Below, piece after piece: positions 9,519-17,575 of a DNA stretch of 21,478 nt. A program made the position numbers and the translations under genes. The first letter of the stretch is position 1, and the number at the start of each line of letters is the position of its first letter. The notes under the pieces were generated by a model. The model saw nothing but the letters and a program-made list of their open reading frames with translations. It ran no database searches and was not told the origin of the DNA. Source of the stretch: Pilasporangium apinafurcum (taxonomy: Eukaryota > Oomycota > Peronosporomycetes > Pythiales > Pythiaceae); NCBI GenBank assembly GCA_001600495.1, contig BCKE01000096.1:1-21478 (forward strand), given 5' to 3'.

Positions 9519-10186
9519 CCCCTTGCCCCCCCGGAAATTTCGTATTGGCAATGATTTTGATTTAGTTTGAAGAAATAAACAGGGGAAAGATAGCACTAGC
9601 AAAGGAAATGGATCAGTGTGTGAGTGGGTATGTGAATGTGGATTGTTGCGAGTATGTGGTGCGAATATGATTATATCTGATGTGTTCTCCCCCTCCATGC
9701 AACAATCGAAGAAAAACCCTCCATTTCCTGTAAGAAAATCATAGAAAACTCTTTGTACGATGCAACAATTTGTTTGTCTCGCTGCCTTCATATTGGCACA
9801 AAAATTCAGTCATCTTCGGTTGAGGATCAATTTCATGTTGTGTGTCATTTATTGGATACAAGCGAACTGTGCGAGTAAAGCGCGATCATTTCCAGCGTCG
9901 GTTGCTAGTTTCGCAACAAAATTTATTCCAATTCGAGTCTGAAGACTCGTCATTGCGGCAACATACCGATGCAGTCCATCTACTACCACTCAGACGTGAC
10001 ACATTATTACCAAAGTCACCGATAATGTCACCCTGGTGCCAGGACGTAAATCCTACGGTGACATTCTTGATTCCCTTGGTAATAAGATGATGCACAACGC
10101 CGGACATTCGATATTTTTGGAAGCGTCCCTGACTTAGCATGCTGTTTGAAACGCATTCGATCAAATTCCTTAAATGATGAGAGCAG
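9519..10186. other. Intergenic region between the WNK-like kinase and the membrane-protein gene
   Basis: Holds the 3' flank of the kinase gene, with a GT-rich patch near 9611-9662, and the promoter of the gene at 10187. No gene is supported. A 29-bp imperfect inverted repeat at 10004-10085 lies in a segment that is open on both strands, about 50 codons on plus and 92 on minus, without family resemblance. Confidence 0.45.
10004..10085. repeat. 29-bp imperfect inverted repeat with 24-bp spacer
   Basis: The left arm (10004-10032) and right arm (10057-10085) match exactly over the outer 10 bp (TTATTACCAA) and the inner 9 bp (AATGTCACC), with diverged middles. It could be a decayed inverted duplication, a structured RNA segment or the remains of a small element. 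It ends about 100 bp before the ATG at 10187. Confidence 0.7.
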
Positions 10187-11175
10187 ATGTCGAGCTTGTT
10201 TCGTCTTGGAATGACAACCTTTTGTGGTTGGACGAGATTGTTCTTTCTGTGCGTGCTATTGGTGGTTGATGGCGGACATATCAGCGTCGAAGGATCCGGG
10301 AACGAGGTATATCATCCAAGCCACTTGCTCTGATAATTACTTAACATACCAACCTCTTATTCGTGACTCCTTCCTAGCAAACATATGGCATCTACGGTGC
10401 AATCCAGACTGAAGACCAAACGGCGTCCGCCACATATTTGCTGGATCAATGCTACTCGGGGTTTGCACTCAGCAACTGTGAAGATTTGAACACCACTGCT
10501 GGATTCCAGAAAGACTATGCGTTTGCCTCGCAGTTCACCGATGTCAGCAAGAGCAAGCAGCAATACTGTCTGCAATGCTGTACCGCACCAGTCTCACAAG
10601 TCACCGGCGCCGATGAGACGTGGAATTTATCTTGTCCACTGAATGATCTGCAACGACTGAGCGTTAGTCAGGGCAAGCGCGTTATTCGGTTTGCGAGACG
10701 AAACACATTGACCGACGACGGTATTGTCGAATGTGGATTCCCGAATCGTACGTTGTCCACATACCTGAGCGGTTATGCGCTTGATCTATTCATCATTGAA
10801 CGCAGTATATCATTTGGCACCAAGTACTGGCGATCAGTCGTTAATTGCTCCGTAACAACCAGCGAATCGAGCACGCCTCCATCTATATTCAATGAAGTTA
10901 TTCGTATCCGCTCGATCCTGTCACCAACGATTCGTCCGACTACGTGGATTTTCCCCACATGCCTTGCCTTGGTAGGTATACTGTTGATACTGAGCGTTCC
11001 GATTTACAAGGGCAGAATCCGGGGCCAACGATGTCTGCATTGTGGATCCTGGCTGGTATTTGTGAACCACATGTGCTGCATCTGTATTGTTATCAGCTGT
11101 CAGATTCATCCACCACCAGCGAAAGTCTACGTTCAGAATGGTGAACCTACACGAGTACTTGAAAGACCTAAATAA
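10187..11175 (+). CDS. Single-pass type I membrane glycoprotein, unknown family (305 aa, 2 exons)
   Basis: Exons are 10187-10306 and 10378-11175, with a 71-nt phase-0 intron (GTATAT...TCCTAG). Exon 1 supplies an N-terminal signal sequence with hydrophobic core LFFLCVLLVV (about residues 19-28). The ectodomain (about 33-225) has many cysteines and four N-glycosylation sequons (NTT, NLS, NRT, NCS), which fits secretory-pathway exposure. A transmembrane helix starts at W230 and ends near residue 251, followed by the basic stop-transfer sequence KGRIRGQR. The tail has CLHCG (259-263) and CCIC (273-276), a possible zinc ribbon, and ends in a Pro/Glu-rich tail. No RxLR or other effector motif is seen. 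Splicing out 11060-11100 (GTATTTG...TTATCAG, 41 nt) would give a Ser-rich tail instead, so the C-terminus is less certain than the rest. Function is unknown. Confidence 0.75.
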
Positions 11176-11280
11176 GTGAGTCCAACACAAGCGAAAGTCA
11201 AGTCCACTCTCAAATCTTGTATTACGACTATCTACTAAGAAGCAGCATCGAAACGAAAACACTTTTCCAGATCATTTCAT

Positions 11281-12542
11281 TTATCGAGCCCGGCCGTGTC
11301 GAGCTTTGGTTGTCGGCACGGCATCGATTTGATCCAATTCGGGTAAAAGCGCCTCGAGTTTCTTCCGGTACTCAAAGTCACTTGCGAGTGGATTGCGTTC
11401 CAGATACAGTGTGTGCAGATTCGCAAGCGGTGCGAGGTGCTCCACATCCTGAAAGTTGTCGATTTTATTATCGTTGAGCCAAAAATCTTCAAGCAGCGTG
11501 AGACTTTGGATCGCAGATGGGATGGTCGAGATACGATTTACACCCAAATCTAAGACAGTCAAATGGCTCTACAAAATACAATAAACGCATTACACAGAAC
11601 GTAAGGCAATCAACTGCTTTATCCACAAAGTAAGAAAGCATCGACGTACGAGATGGGAGATATTCTCCAGTTGTTCAATGCCATTATGGCTCAGATAGAG
11701 CTCTTCCAGTGCTAGATTCTGTTCCAGCCCTTCAATTACCACTAAGCGATTGCTTTGAATACTGATAATTTTGAGACTTGACAGATTTTCAAGGCCTTGG
11801 ATCTTGGTGATCTTGTTCTTCCCCAGCCAAAGTTGTTCGAGTTGGTGCAATTCGTCTAGACCCTCAATTTCACGAAGACGATTCGCACCCAGGTCCAGTT
11901 TCTTCAGCGATTTCAGATGTGCAATGCCCGTGATACGTTTGAGTTTGTTGTTAGCCACATAGAGCTCTTCAAGTTGCGTGAGGTAACTCAGATCGGGGAT
12001 CACCCGGATCTCGTTAAATGACAAATCCAACACGCGCAAGTGCACGAGTGAATGCAACGCCGTCGGTGCGATGCTCTGGATCTGATTGTCGTACAATTCA
12101 AGGTGCTGTAGCTGTGTGAGCGCCTCTACGCCGTTCATGGACCGTAAGAGATTGGAACGCACGTGTAAACGCTGCAGCTTCGGCAGGTCGCTCAAGCCGT
12201 CGAGCTCTGTGACTTTTAAGCCTGATGTACCCACGTAGTGTATATCCTACACAATATATAAGCGAACCGTCAATAAGCTATTTGTTCACAGCCTACTGTG
12301 CTATTGCGAAAGTGATGATTCACCTCTGTATCGGGATCGATTTCGATGCAGTCGGTGAGCTTTGTGACGGTCGGTTCGATTTCGTCTTCGTTCTGCTTTG
12401 CCTGCTTTTCGGCGGCACGCGCGTCCATACTCGCCTGCAACGCACTGGTATCCACGACCTTCCTTTGGGTGCTCTCGTCGGACGTCATTTCTACATCTAA
12501 TGCAGATGCAGTAGCATCAGCTTCTTCTTTGGAGCTGCTCAT
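11281..12542 (-). CDS. sds22: SDS22/PPP1R7-like leucine-rich-repeat regulator of protein phosphatase 1
   Basis: Exons on the minus strand are 12542-12324, 12246-11650 and 11568-11281, with phase-0 introns of 77 and 81 nt. The product is 367 aa, close to human PPP1R7 (360 aa). Residues 1-73 form an acidic, Lys-containing N-terminal tail. From about residue 95 come ten or more 22-residue LRRs of the SDS22 subtype (for example LELYDNQIQSI, LWLGKNKITKI, LYLSHNGIEQL). The protein ends in the SDS22-type cap YLERNPL...YRKKLEALLPELDQIDA. The FW pair in LEDFWLNDN and the Tyr of LYLERNP match residues known in human SDS22 to contact PP1. SDS22 binds the PP1 catalytic subunit and acts in its assembly and mitotic control. 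The gene converges on the membrane-protein gene (105 bp between stop codons) and diverges from the DIX gene. Confidence 0.96.
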
Positions 12543-12578
12543 CTTGTTTCAATTCTCGAAGATAATCGGCCAAAGTCG

Positions 12579-12598
12579 AAGGTGATAATTATCACCTT
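12579..12598. promoter_or_regulatory. Perfect 20-bp palindrome, candidate operator
   Basis: AAGGTGATAATTATCACCTT reads identically on both strands. It contains two back-to-back GATAA cores. It lies 37 bp upstream of the SDS22 start and 257 bp upstream of the DIX gene start. A dimeric transcription factor site is the simplest reading; a hairpin in the SDS22 leader is an alternative. Confidence 0.55.
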
Positions 12599-12684
12599 TG
12601 AAATCTAATTACAGGATATGCCCTAATTTAAATAAGAGGACAATACTAAATTTGATATTATTAATGGTAATATAGATCTTGTAC

Positions 12685-12725
12685 GCTAAAATAGGACGTA
12701 ATTAGAGGAGGTCCGTTATTTTGGC
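12685..12725. repeat. Imperfect inverted repeat in the divergent promoter
   Basis: The left arm GCTAAAATAGGAC (12685-12697) pairs with GTCCGTTATTTTGGC (12711-12725), allowing a two-base gap and one mismatch, around a 13-bp spacer. It is less striking than the nearby perfect palindrome. Confidence 0.4.
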
Positions 12726-12855
12726 TTGACCATCGCAGGAGCACCGCAACTGAGAGGAAGAAGGCACGAAGCGAAGCGATTTCCACCTTCATCGTGCGTC
12801 TGGGCTGCGTATACACAGAAGAGGAAATACACGGGAAAAGTTTAGTACAGGAAAG

Positions 12856-14116
12856 ATGGAGGGAATGCTCAACTATTTCATTCCAGAGGACGGTGATTCG
12901 TCCGACCATCTGAACGTCGTGCCACTGCCTCGAGTCGACCAGTTGCGGCTTCAGCATATTAAAAAGGTACGCTTTGCCGTTATCACCCCCATTTGTATAC
13001 ACGAATGTATGTGTATTGGTACTGACATCATTCAATGACTGTTGCCTTGATCGATCCAGAGTTTTCCATTGCCTGGTGAGTTCCACTTCCGCTTCAAGAC
13101 GCCTTTTGAAGGCACCTACGGTACGTTTTTAATGAACATGGGCTGCTAAGCAGTTGATACATCGTATAATCTGACTGTATTTCTAAACTATTGCGATGTT
13201 AAGTGTGGCTGGACGTGGTGAACGACTCCGATGTGGTACCGGATTATAATGGCCTGATCATCAGCAAGATCGCACGCGTGCAAAGCCAGAGCTCTACACG
13301 GCCACCAGAGCGTGTGGAAGCCAAGGCACCGTCTGCGCCAGCTCCAGATCTCATTGAGACCTCCCCACCCCCTGCCCAAGGTTAGACTATTTTTCTCTTT
13401 ATCATCTTTTTCCTTGACCTCTTTGGGCTGATCTATGTGCGCCTGTTGCGTTACTGCTGCATGTAGCCAAGCGCGAGGAGTCGCCTGCACCAGCAAAGAC
13501 TTTCAACGACGATCTTGTTGGACTGGTGCGTTCCTGTTCAAGCGATGAAACATATGACGTTTGTATTTTTATGTTGACGATGTGGCTCTTGTGTGCGTGG
13601 GTTGCAGTTATCAGATCCAGTGCCGTCTACATCTCCCGGTCCATCCACTCCGGTCACATCCACACCTCAGGTGCGGCTTATTTAATTGTTTCTATTGTAC
13701 CCTCACGCCTAACCGCTATACTTTTGAATGGTGATGATATTTCACAGCCAAATCCGTCCCCACCGGATCCGTTTAATCTCTTCATGGGGAGTAATACTAC
13801 ACCAATGCGACCGACACCTTCACCCATGAACGCCCCACGTGGTCCAGCAAGCAATCCTAATCCCAACAGTGGTGGGTATGTAGGTGGTCCACAATACGCT
13901 CCGATGGGAGGTCCTGGCACGTCATCGCCCATGGGCCCACCCCGACCCGCAGGGAATATGAACATTAGCCAGATGCACATGGGGATGAACCAAGTGCCGA
14001 GTCCGCATCAGCAGCAACAGAACAGTTTCCAGGGTCTACAATGGCAAGGCATGGGGCAACAACAACCCCAGCAGCAACGAAATCCTATGCAGAACCCAAG
14101 CAACAGACAGTGGTAA
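12856..14116 (+). CDS. DIX-domain protein with Pro/Gln/Met-rich tail (279 aa, 6 exons)
   Basis: Exons are 12856-12966, 13060-13120, 13204-13380, 13467-13525, 13608-13670 and 13748-14116. All introns are GT-AG, 77-93 nt, and every junction keeps frame. Residues 1-90 form a compact DIX-like domain: an N-terminal strand, then IKKSFPLPGEFHFRFK, then VWLDVVNDSDVVPDYNG, ending LIISKIARV. This matches the order and conserved positions of Dishevelled/Axin and plant SOSEKI DIX domains, which polymerise head to tail. The rest is low complexity: Pro/Ser/Thr-rich (95-160), a DPFNLF motif (164-169), then Gly/Met/Pro- and Gln-rich to the end. DPF is a known AP-2 adaptor-binding motif, so an endocytic link is possible but unproven. 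It is likely a cytosolic scaffold. It shares a promoter region with SDS22 and is followed in tandem by the MAP kinase. The DIX call rests on motif reading, not on a profile search. Confidence 0.85.
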
Positions 14117-14662
14117 CCAAATAAGTTACCCGAAGAAAGCAAGGCTTAAGGGGTTGTTAGTTGTCCTAATACAATATGTGCATTTTTTTTCGTTCATCTT
14201 TTGGATTTCTCTACCACCTGAACAAAAATGGATCACTACACTAATTCACTATTTGGAGCAGCATGACAGGAGCTTGTATTGTGGTAGATGATAGTACATG
14301 TCGGACCTTGTATCTTTTTTTCTCTAAAGTCGCATTCGATGGCAACAAGTTGAAATAGAAGAAGGAAGAAGCGAAACGAGCAAGTCTCTCTCCCTATCTG
14401 TTGGTCTGCTAAACAGCGTGTACGGTTTGCATATGGTGCGCATGGTTATGTTTAGTGTTATGATTAACTAATGTGACATTTGGTGGTGCTGTAGGTGGAG
14501 ATAACACGAGCAGCTCCATAGCTAAGACACCCAGCGGGGTGCAACTGAATTCTTGGATACATTTTAACCACATCAAGACTCTTTCTCACGAGAACGTGAT
14601 CGCTAAAACTTGTGTCTCATTGGATAAACTTCGACGAGAGAGCGAGGGACTGAGCGCGAGCG
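14117..14662. other. Intergenic region upstream of the MAP kinase
   Basis: Includes the 3' flank of the DIX gene and the promoter and 5' leader of the kinase. Open frames here (for example 14473-14730) have no family features and overlap the kinase's first exon in another frame. No repeat or clear core promoter stood out. Confidence 0.45.
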
Positions 14663-16137
14663 ATGTCTGTCGAACCGTCACGATATGGTCCCGACTACCA
14701 CTGTGTCACCGTCTCAAGGGACGTCTTTGAAGTGCGGTCTCACTACATGAACCTGCGTCCAATCGGTGGCGGGTCGTATGGAATCGTGTGCTCAGCAGAA
14801 GACACGGTACGTGCATGCGAATATACGCGAATCGGCGTGTGCGCTTGTGCTTCTTGAGGGAAGCATCTAACTTGTCGTGTTTACTGGTAGCTCCGAGGTC
14901 GAAAAGTTGCCATCAAGAAGATCACCGATGTTTTTGACGATCTGACGGATGCAAAGCGAATATTACGCGAAATGAAGCTACTTCGTCACCTGGGTATCCA
15001 CGAGAATGTTATCAACGTATGTACTCGGGAACACTTGTTTGCATTGATCTATTACACCAAAAAAGTTTCATGTTTATGATGCTATTACCAGATCCTTGAT
15101 GTTATTCTCATTCCACCAAACGTCATGGACTTTCATGACATTTACATCGTCACGGATCTCATGGAAAGCGATCTTGAACGCATTATCAGCTCCTCGCAGC
15201 CATTATCCGATGCACATTTCCAGTATTTTTTGTACCAGATTTTGCGAGGCATGAAGTTCATCCACTCGGCCAATGTGCTACATCGTGACCTCAAGCCTTC
15301 AAATTTACTGGTCAACTCAAACTGCGACCTCTCGGTGTGTGATTTTGGGCTCGCACGTGGCGTCGAGATGGCACACAACGAAGACCTGACCGAATACGTC
15401 GTTACTCGGTGGTACCGTGCACCAGAGTTGCTTGCTGACTGCCCAAATTACAACGATGCCGTGGACATGTGGGCGATCGGCTGCATTTTTGCGGAGATGC
15501 TACGCCGTCGACCATTCTTTACAGGGCGAGACCCGTCGGATCAGTTGCACATGATCATTCGTGTACTCGGATCACCCACTGAAGAAGAAATGAGTTTTGT
15601 TCCACATGAAGCTGCCAAAAAAGCCATTTTGCAGCATGGATATTACCCCAAAGTACGTTTCTTTTTTGTGTTTCTCGATTTTGTCTGTATGTATCAATCG
15701 ATCTTTGCGATGTCTATTCTATTGGCTGACCCACTATGTACGTATACATTTTCTCAAGCGACCGCTTACCGAGTTTTTCCCCGATGCGAACCCGTTGGCG
15801 GTGGATTTACTGTCCAAGATGCTGAAATTCAATCCAGACGAGCGGATCACGGTCGCCCAGGCGCTTGCACACCCATATCTGAGTCAATTACACAATCCGG
15901 TACACTTCCCATTGTTTGGCTCGTCTATTCTTTCATTATTGCTGATCGAAGCATTGCTGTCTGATGTATGATTTTTGCGTGTAGTCTGATGAGCCAATTT
16001 GTTCGCAAGCGTTTAACTTTGATTTTGAGCGTGAGTCGCTGGATCTCGGTGTGGAAATGCCAAAGGAGGAGCTTCAGCGTCTGATCTATCGCGAGTGCGT
16101 CTCCATCCATCAGTTAGATGCCCAGCAAATGCAATAG
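14663..16137 (+). CDS. ERK-type mitogen-activated protein kinase with TEY activation motif (374 aa, 5 exons)
   Basis: Exons are 14663-14806, 14891-15016, 15092-15652, 15759-15899 and 15985-16137. All four introns (75-106 nt, GT-AG) are phase 0. Landmarks: glycine loop GGGSYG (35-40), VAIKK with catalytic K57, HRDLKPSN (154-161), DFG (174-176), the dual-phosphorylation motif TEY (190-192), and VTRWYRAPE. The C-lobe ([18 protein letters not shown]) is followed by PSDEP (324-328), the usual common-docking region. The kinase insert is short, with HGYYPK joined to RPLTEFFP at the exon 3/4 border. The length fits a single-domain MAPK. It would be activated by a MAPK kinase through T190 and Y192 and act in cytosol and nucleus. 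Which oomycete MAPK subgroup it belongs to cannot be settled by eye. The ATG at 14663 gives an N-terminal extension of about 27 residues before the fold. Confidence 0.96.
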
Positions 16138-16273
16138 CTTTTGTCTGAGACGAGCCTTTTGCGAGTAGCTCTTCACGGTCATGATACAGTACACGATGCA
16201 ACAGCCATCGCTGTTTGCTCATTCATGGACCGAATGTACCAAAAGTAAATTTATTTGCTTGTTTGGTTCCAAA

Positions 16274-16295
16274 TTTACCAATCACGGTTGGTAAA
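16274..16295. other. 8-bp stem hairpin in the 3' flank of the MAP kinase gene
   Basis: TTTACCAA (16274-16281) and TTGGTAAA (16288-16295) are perfect complements around the loop TCACGG. It sits 137 bp after the kinase stop, just before an AATAAA-like A-rich run (TAAAATAAAATG). It could mark a 3' UTR structure or processing region. Confidence 0.4.
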
Positions 16296-16309
16296 ATAAA
16301 ATGTATAAA

Positions 16310-16705
16310 TTACTTTCTTCCCAACTCATCTAATGATGAGTGGGACAACCAGAATTTCATGTAGTGGCCGCCAAACTGACGCACGTCAGGCGCGAGATGA
16401 AAATGGAAGCCATGCGGTTCTTCTTCTTCAGCAACAATGGTTCGATTGTATATACCAAAGAACAGCGAAGAACAGGGGCAGAGTGGATACGCGGGAAGAT
16501 GCGTCAGTGCTGTCTCTTGTCGTGTGTATCCATCGAGCGATAAAATCCTTCGTCAGTCAGACAGTTATATTCATCCGCACAGTTTGGGAGCTCTACGACA
16601 GCGTTTTCTCAAATTGTCTCGAGTCATGCACCTGTACGCCAGGAAAAAGAGCATACAGATGGCTGTGAGGTGGGTATTTAACAAGAGGAACGAAGAAGAT
16701 GCCAT
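16310..16705 (-). CDS. Candidate small protein gene, unknown (possibly 103 aa, 2 exons)
   Basis: A minus-strand ATG at 16705 opens a hydrophobic, signal-anchor-like start (MASSSFLLLNTHLTAICML...). Reading straight on meets stops at 16573, 16567 and 16555. Removing an 84-nt GT-AG segment (16631-16548, with CTGAC as branch-point candidate) keeps frame into a 78-codon run ending at the TAA at 16310-16312. That run contains an acidic EEEE, a His-rich stretch and a Trp/Tyr-containing C-terminus. The donor GTGCAT is weak, an alternative intron (GTATAT...GCGTCAG, about 16455-16371) also fits, and all three plus-strand frames are partly open, so this may not be a gene. Confidence 0.25.
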
Positions 16706-17010
16706 GTGAAGGAAAAAACTTGAAGTGATAGAGATGAGTATCGTCACTTCAGATCACACAGGGAAGAAAGTAAGCCATCGATATCATACTGTAAGCTTCT
16801 TTCGTACCCAGGTTTTTACGCGTTATGTCGATCAGGATTCATCACCTTTTGTTGATACCTTTCATAATAGACTATGTACATGTAAAGCATCCAAAATGGA
16901 TATGGACCGTCAGTGCACCAAATTGGGCAGCTGCATTGCTTGTCAATCCTGCACTATTAATGCACCGTTGCTTTACTGATCTCTTTCAAAAGAGTTTCCA
17001 TCTTCATGCA

Positions 17011-17027
17011 TCTCTCTCTCTCTCTCT
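17011..17027. repeat. Short TC dinucleotide microsatellite
   Basis: About eight TC units in a row, in non-coding DNA between the MAP kinase gene and the five-unit Cys/His-repeat gene. Confidence 0.8.
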
Positions 17028-17070
17028 TGCAAACTTGTTCATCATTGCAAATTGGAACATTTTTCGAGCG

Positions 17071-17337
17071 TTAATCGATGGAAAACTGGCACAATGAATG
17101 ATTAGGTCGTGAGCATTCTCTCCCACATTGACTCCAGACTAGTAATAAAAAAAGACAAAGCTTATCATCAAGGAATGTGATCATCTCACCAGTTTTCTCG
17201 CCTTCATCTTTTTTCTTCCGAGAACCGAAATCGAGATCGGCGGATTCCTTTGGTAGTCGAATTAAAGAGGAAACTCTATCGTCGCGTATTTGATGGCAAG
17301 TCATTGACCCACAACGTAAGAATTTCCCCCACAGCAT
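17071..17337 (-). other. Lys/Glu-rich minus-strand open frame, possible exon
   Basis: From an ATG at 17337 the frame reads a basic N-terminus, then a charged stretch (RLPKESADLDFGSRKKKDEG) and continues to a stop at 17071. A GTGAGA...TTATTACTAG segment of 51 nt inside it has a strong polypyrimidine acceptor and would be spliced in frame. Composition is protein-like, but no family is recognised and the length is small. Confidence 0.2.
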
Positions 17338-17575
17338 AAGCAAATCAACGATATCAGGACCAACATAGCATTTTTACAGTGGAAGCGTATTCTTTAGCTA
17401 CAATAATAACAATACAAAAAAAAAAGCAAAATAGCTGCACCGCTTAACCTGCACTGTAGTCCAACATTATTTTTTTTCGCGCGCGTTTCGTTTCTTGGCT
17501 TCCCTTTGTGCGTATTCACATAACAGATCGGAACCATTCAAATTCCAAATGCGCCATTACCGTCGTGGCGCTAGA

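Larger units (their letters stand above)
12543..12855. promoter_or_regulatory. Divergent promoter region between SDS22 and the DIX-domain gene
   Basis: 313 bp separate the two start codons, so both promoters must lie here unless 5' UTRs overlap the genes. No reading frame is supported. It contains the 20-bp palindrome at 12579-12598, an extra GATAA next to it at 12570-12574, and an imperfect inverted repeat at 12685-12725. The minus-strand gene's 5' leader is likely to include the palindrome, which is only 37 bp from its ATG. Confidence 0.6.
16138..17575. other. Intergenic region with weak small-gene candidates
   Basis: Lies between the stop codons of the MAP kinase (+) and the five-unit Cys/His-repeat gene (-). 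It contains the kinase 3' flank with a hairpin (16274-16295), a stretch open in several frames on both strands (16310-16709), a short TC microsatellite (17011-17027), and a Lys/Glu-rich minus-strand frame (17071-17337). None matches a family I recognise. Confidence 0.45.

Noticed and set aside
10187-10306. Secreted RxLR or Crinkler effector
   Set aside because: A signal sequence is present, but no RxLR, dEER or LFLAK motif follows, and the transmembrane helix argues for a membrane protein.
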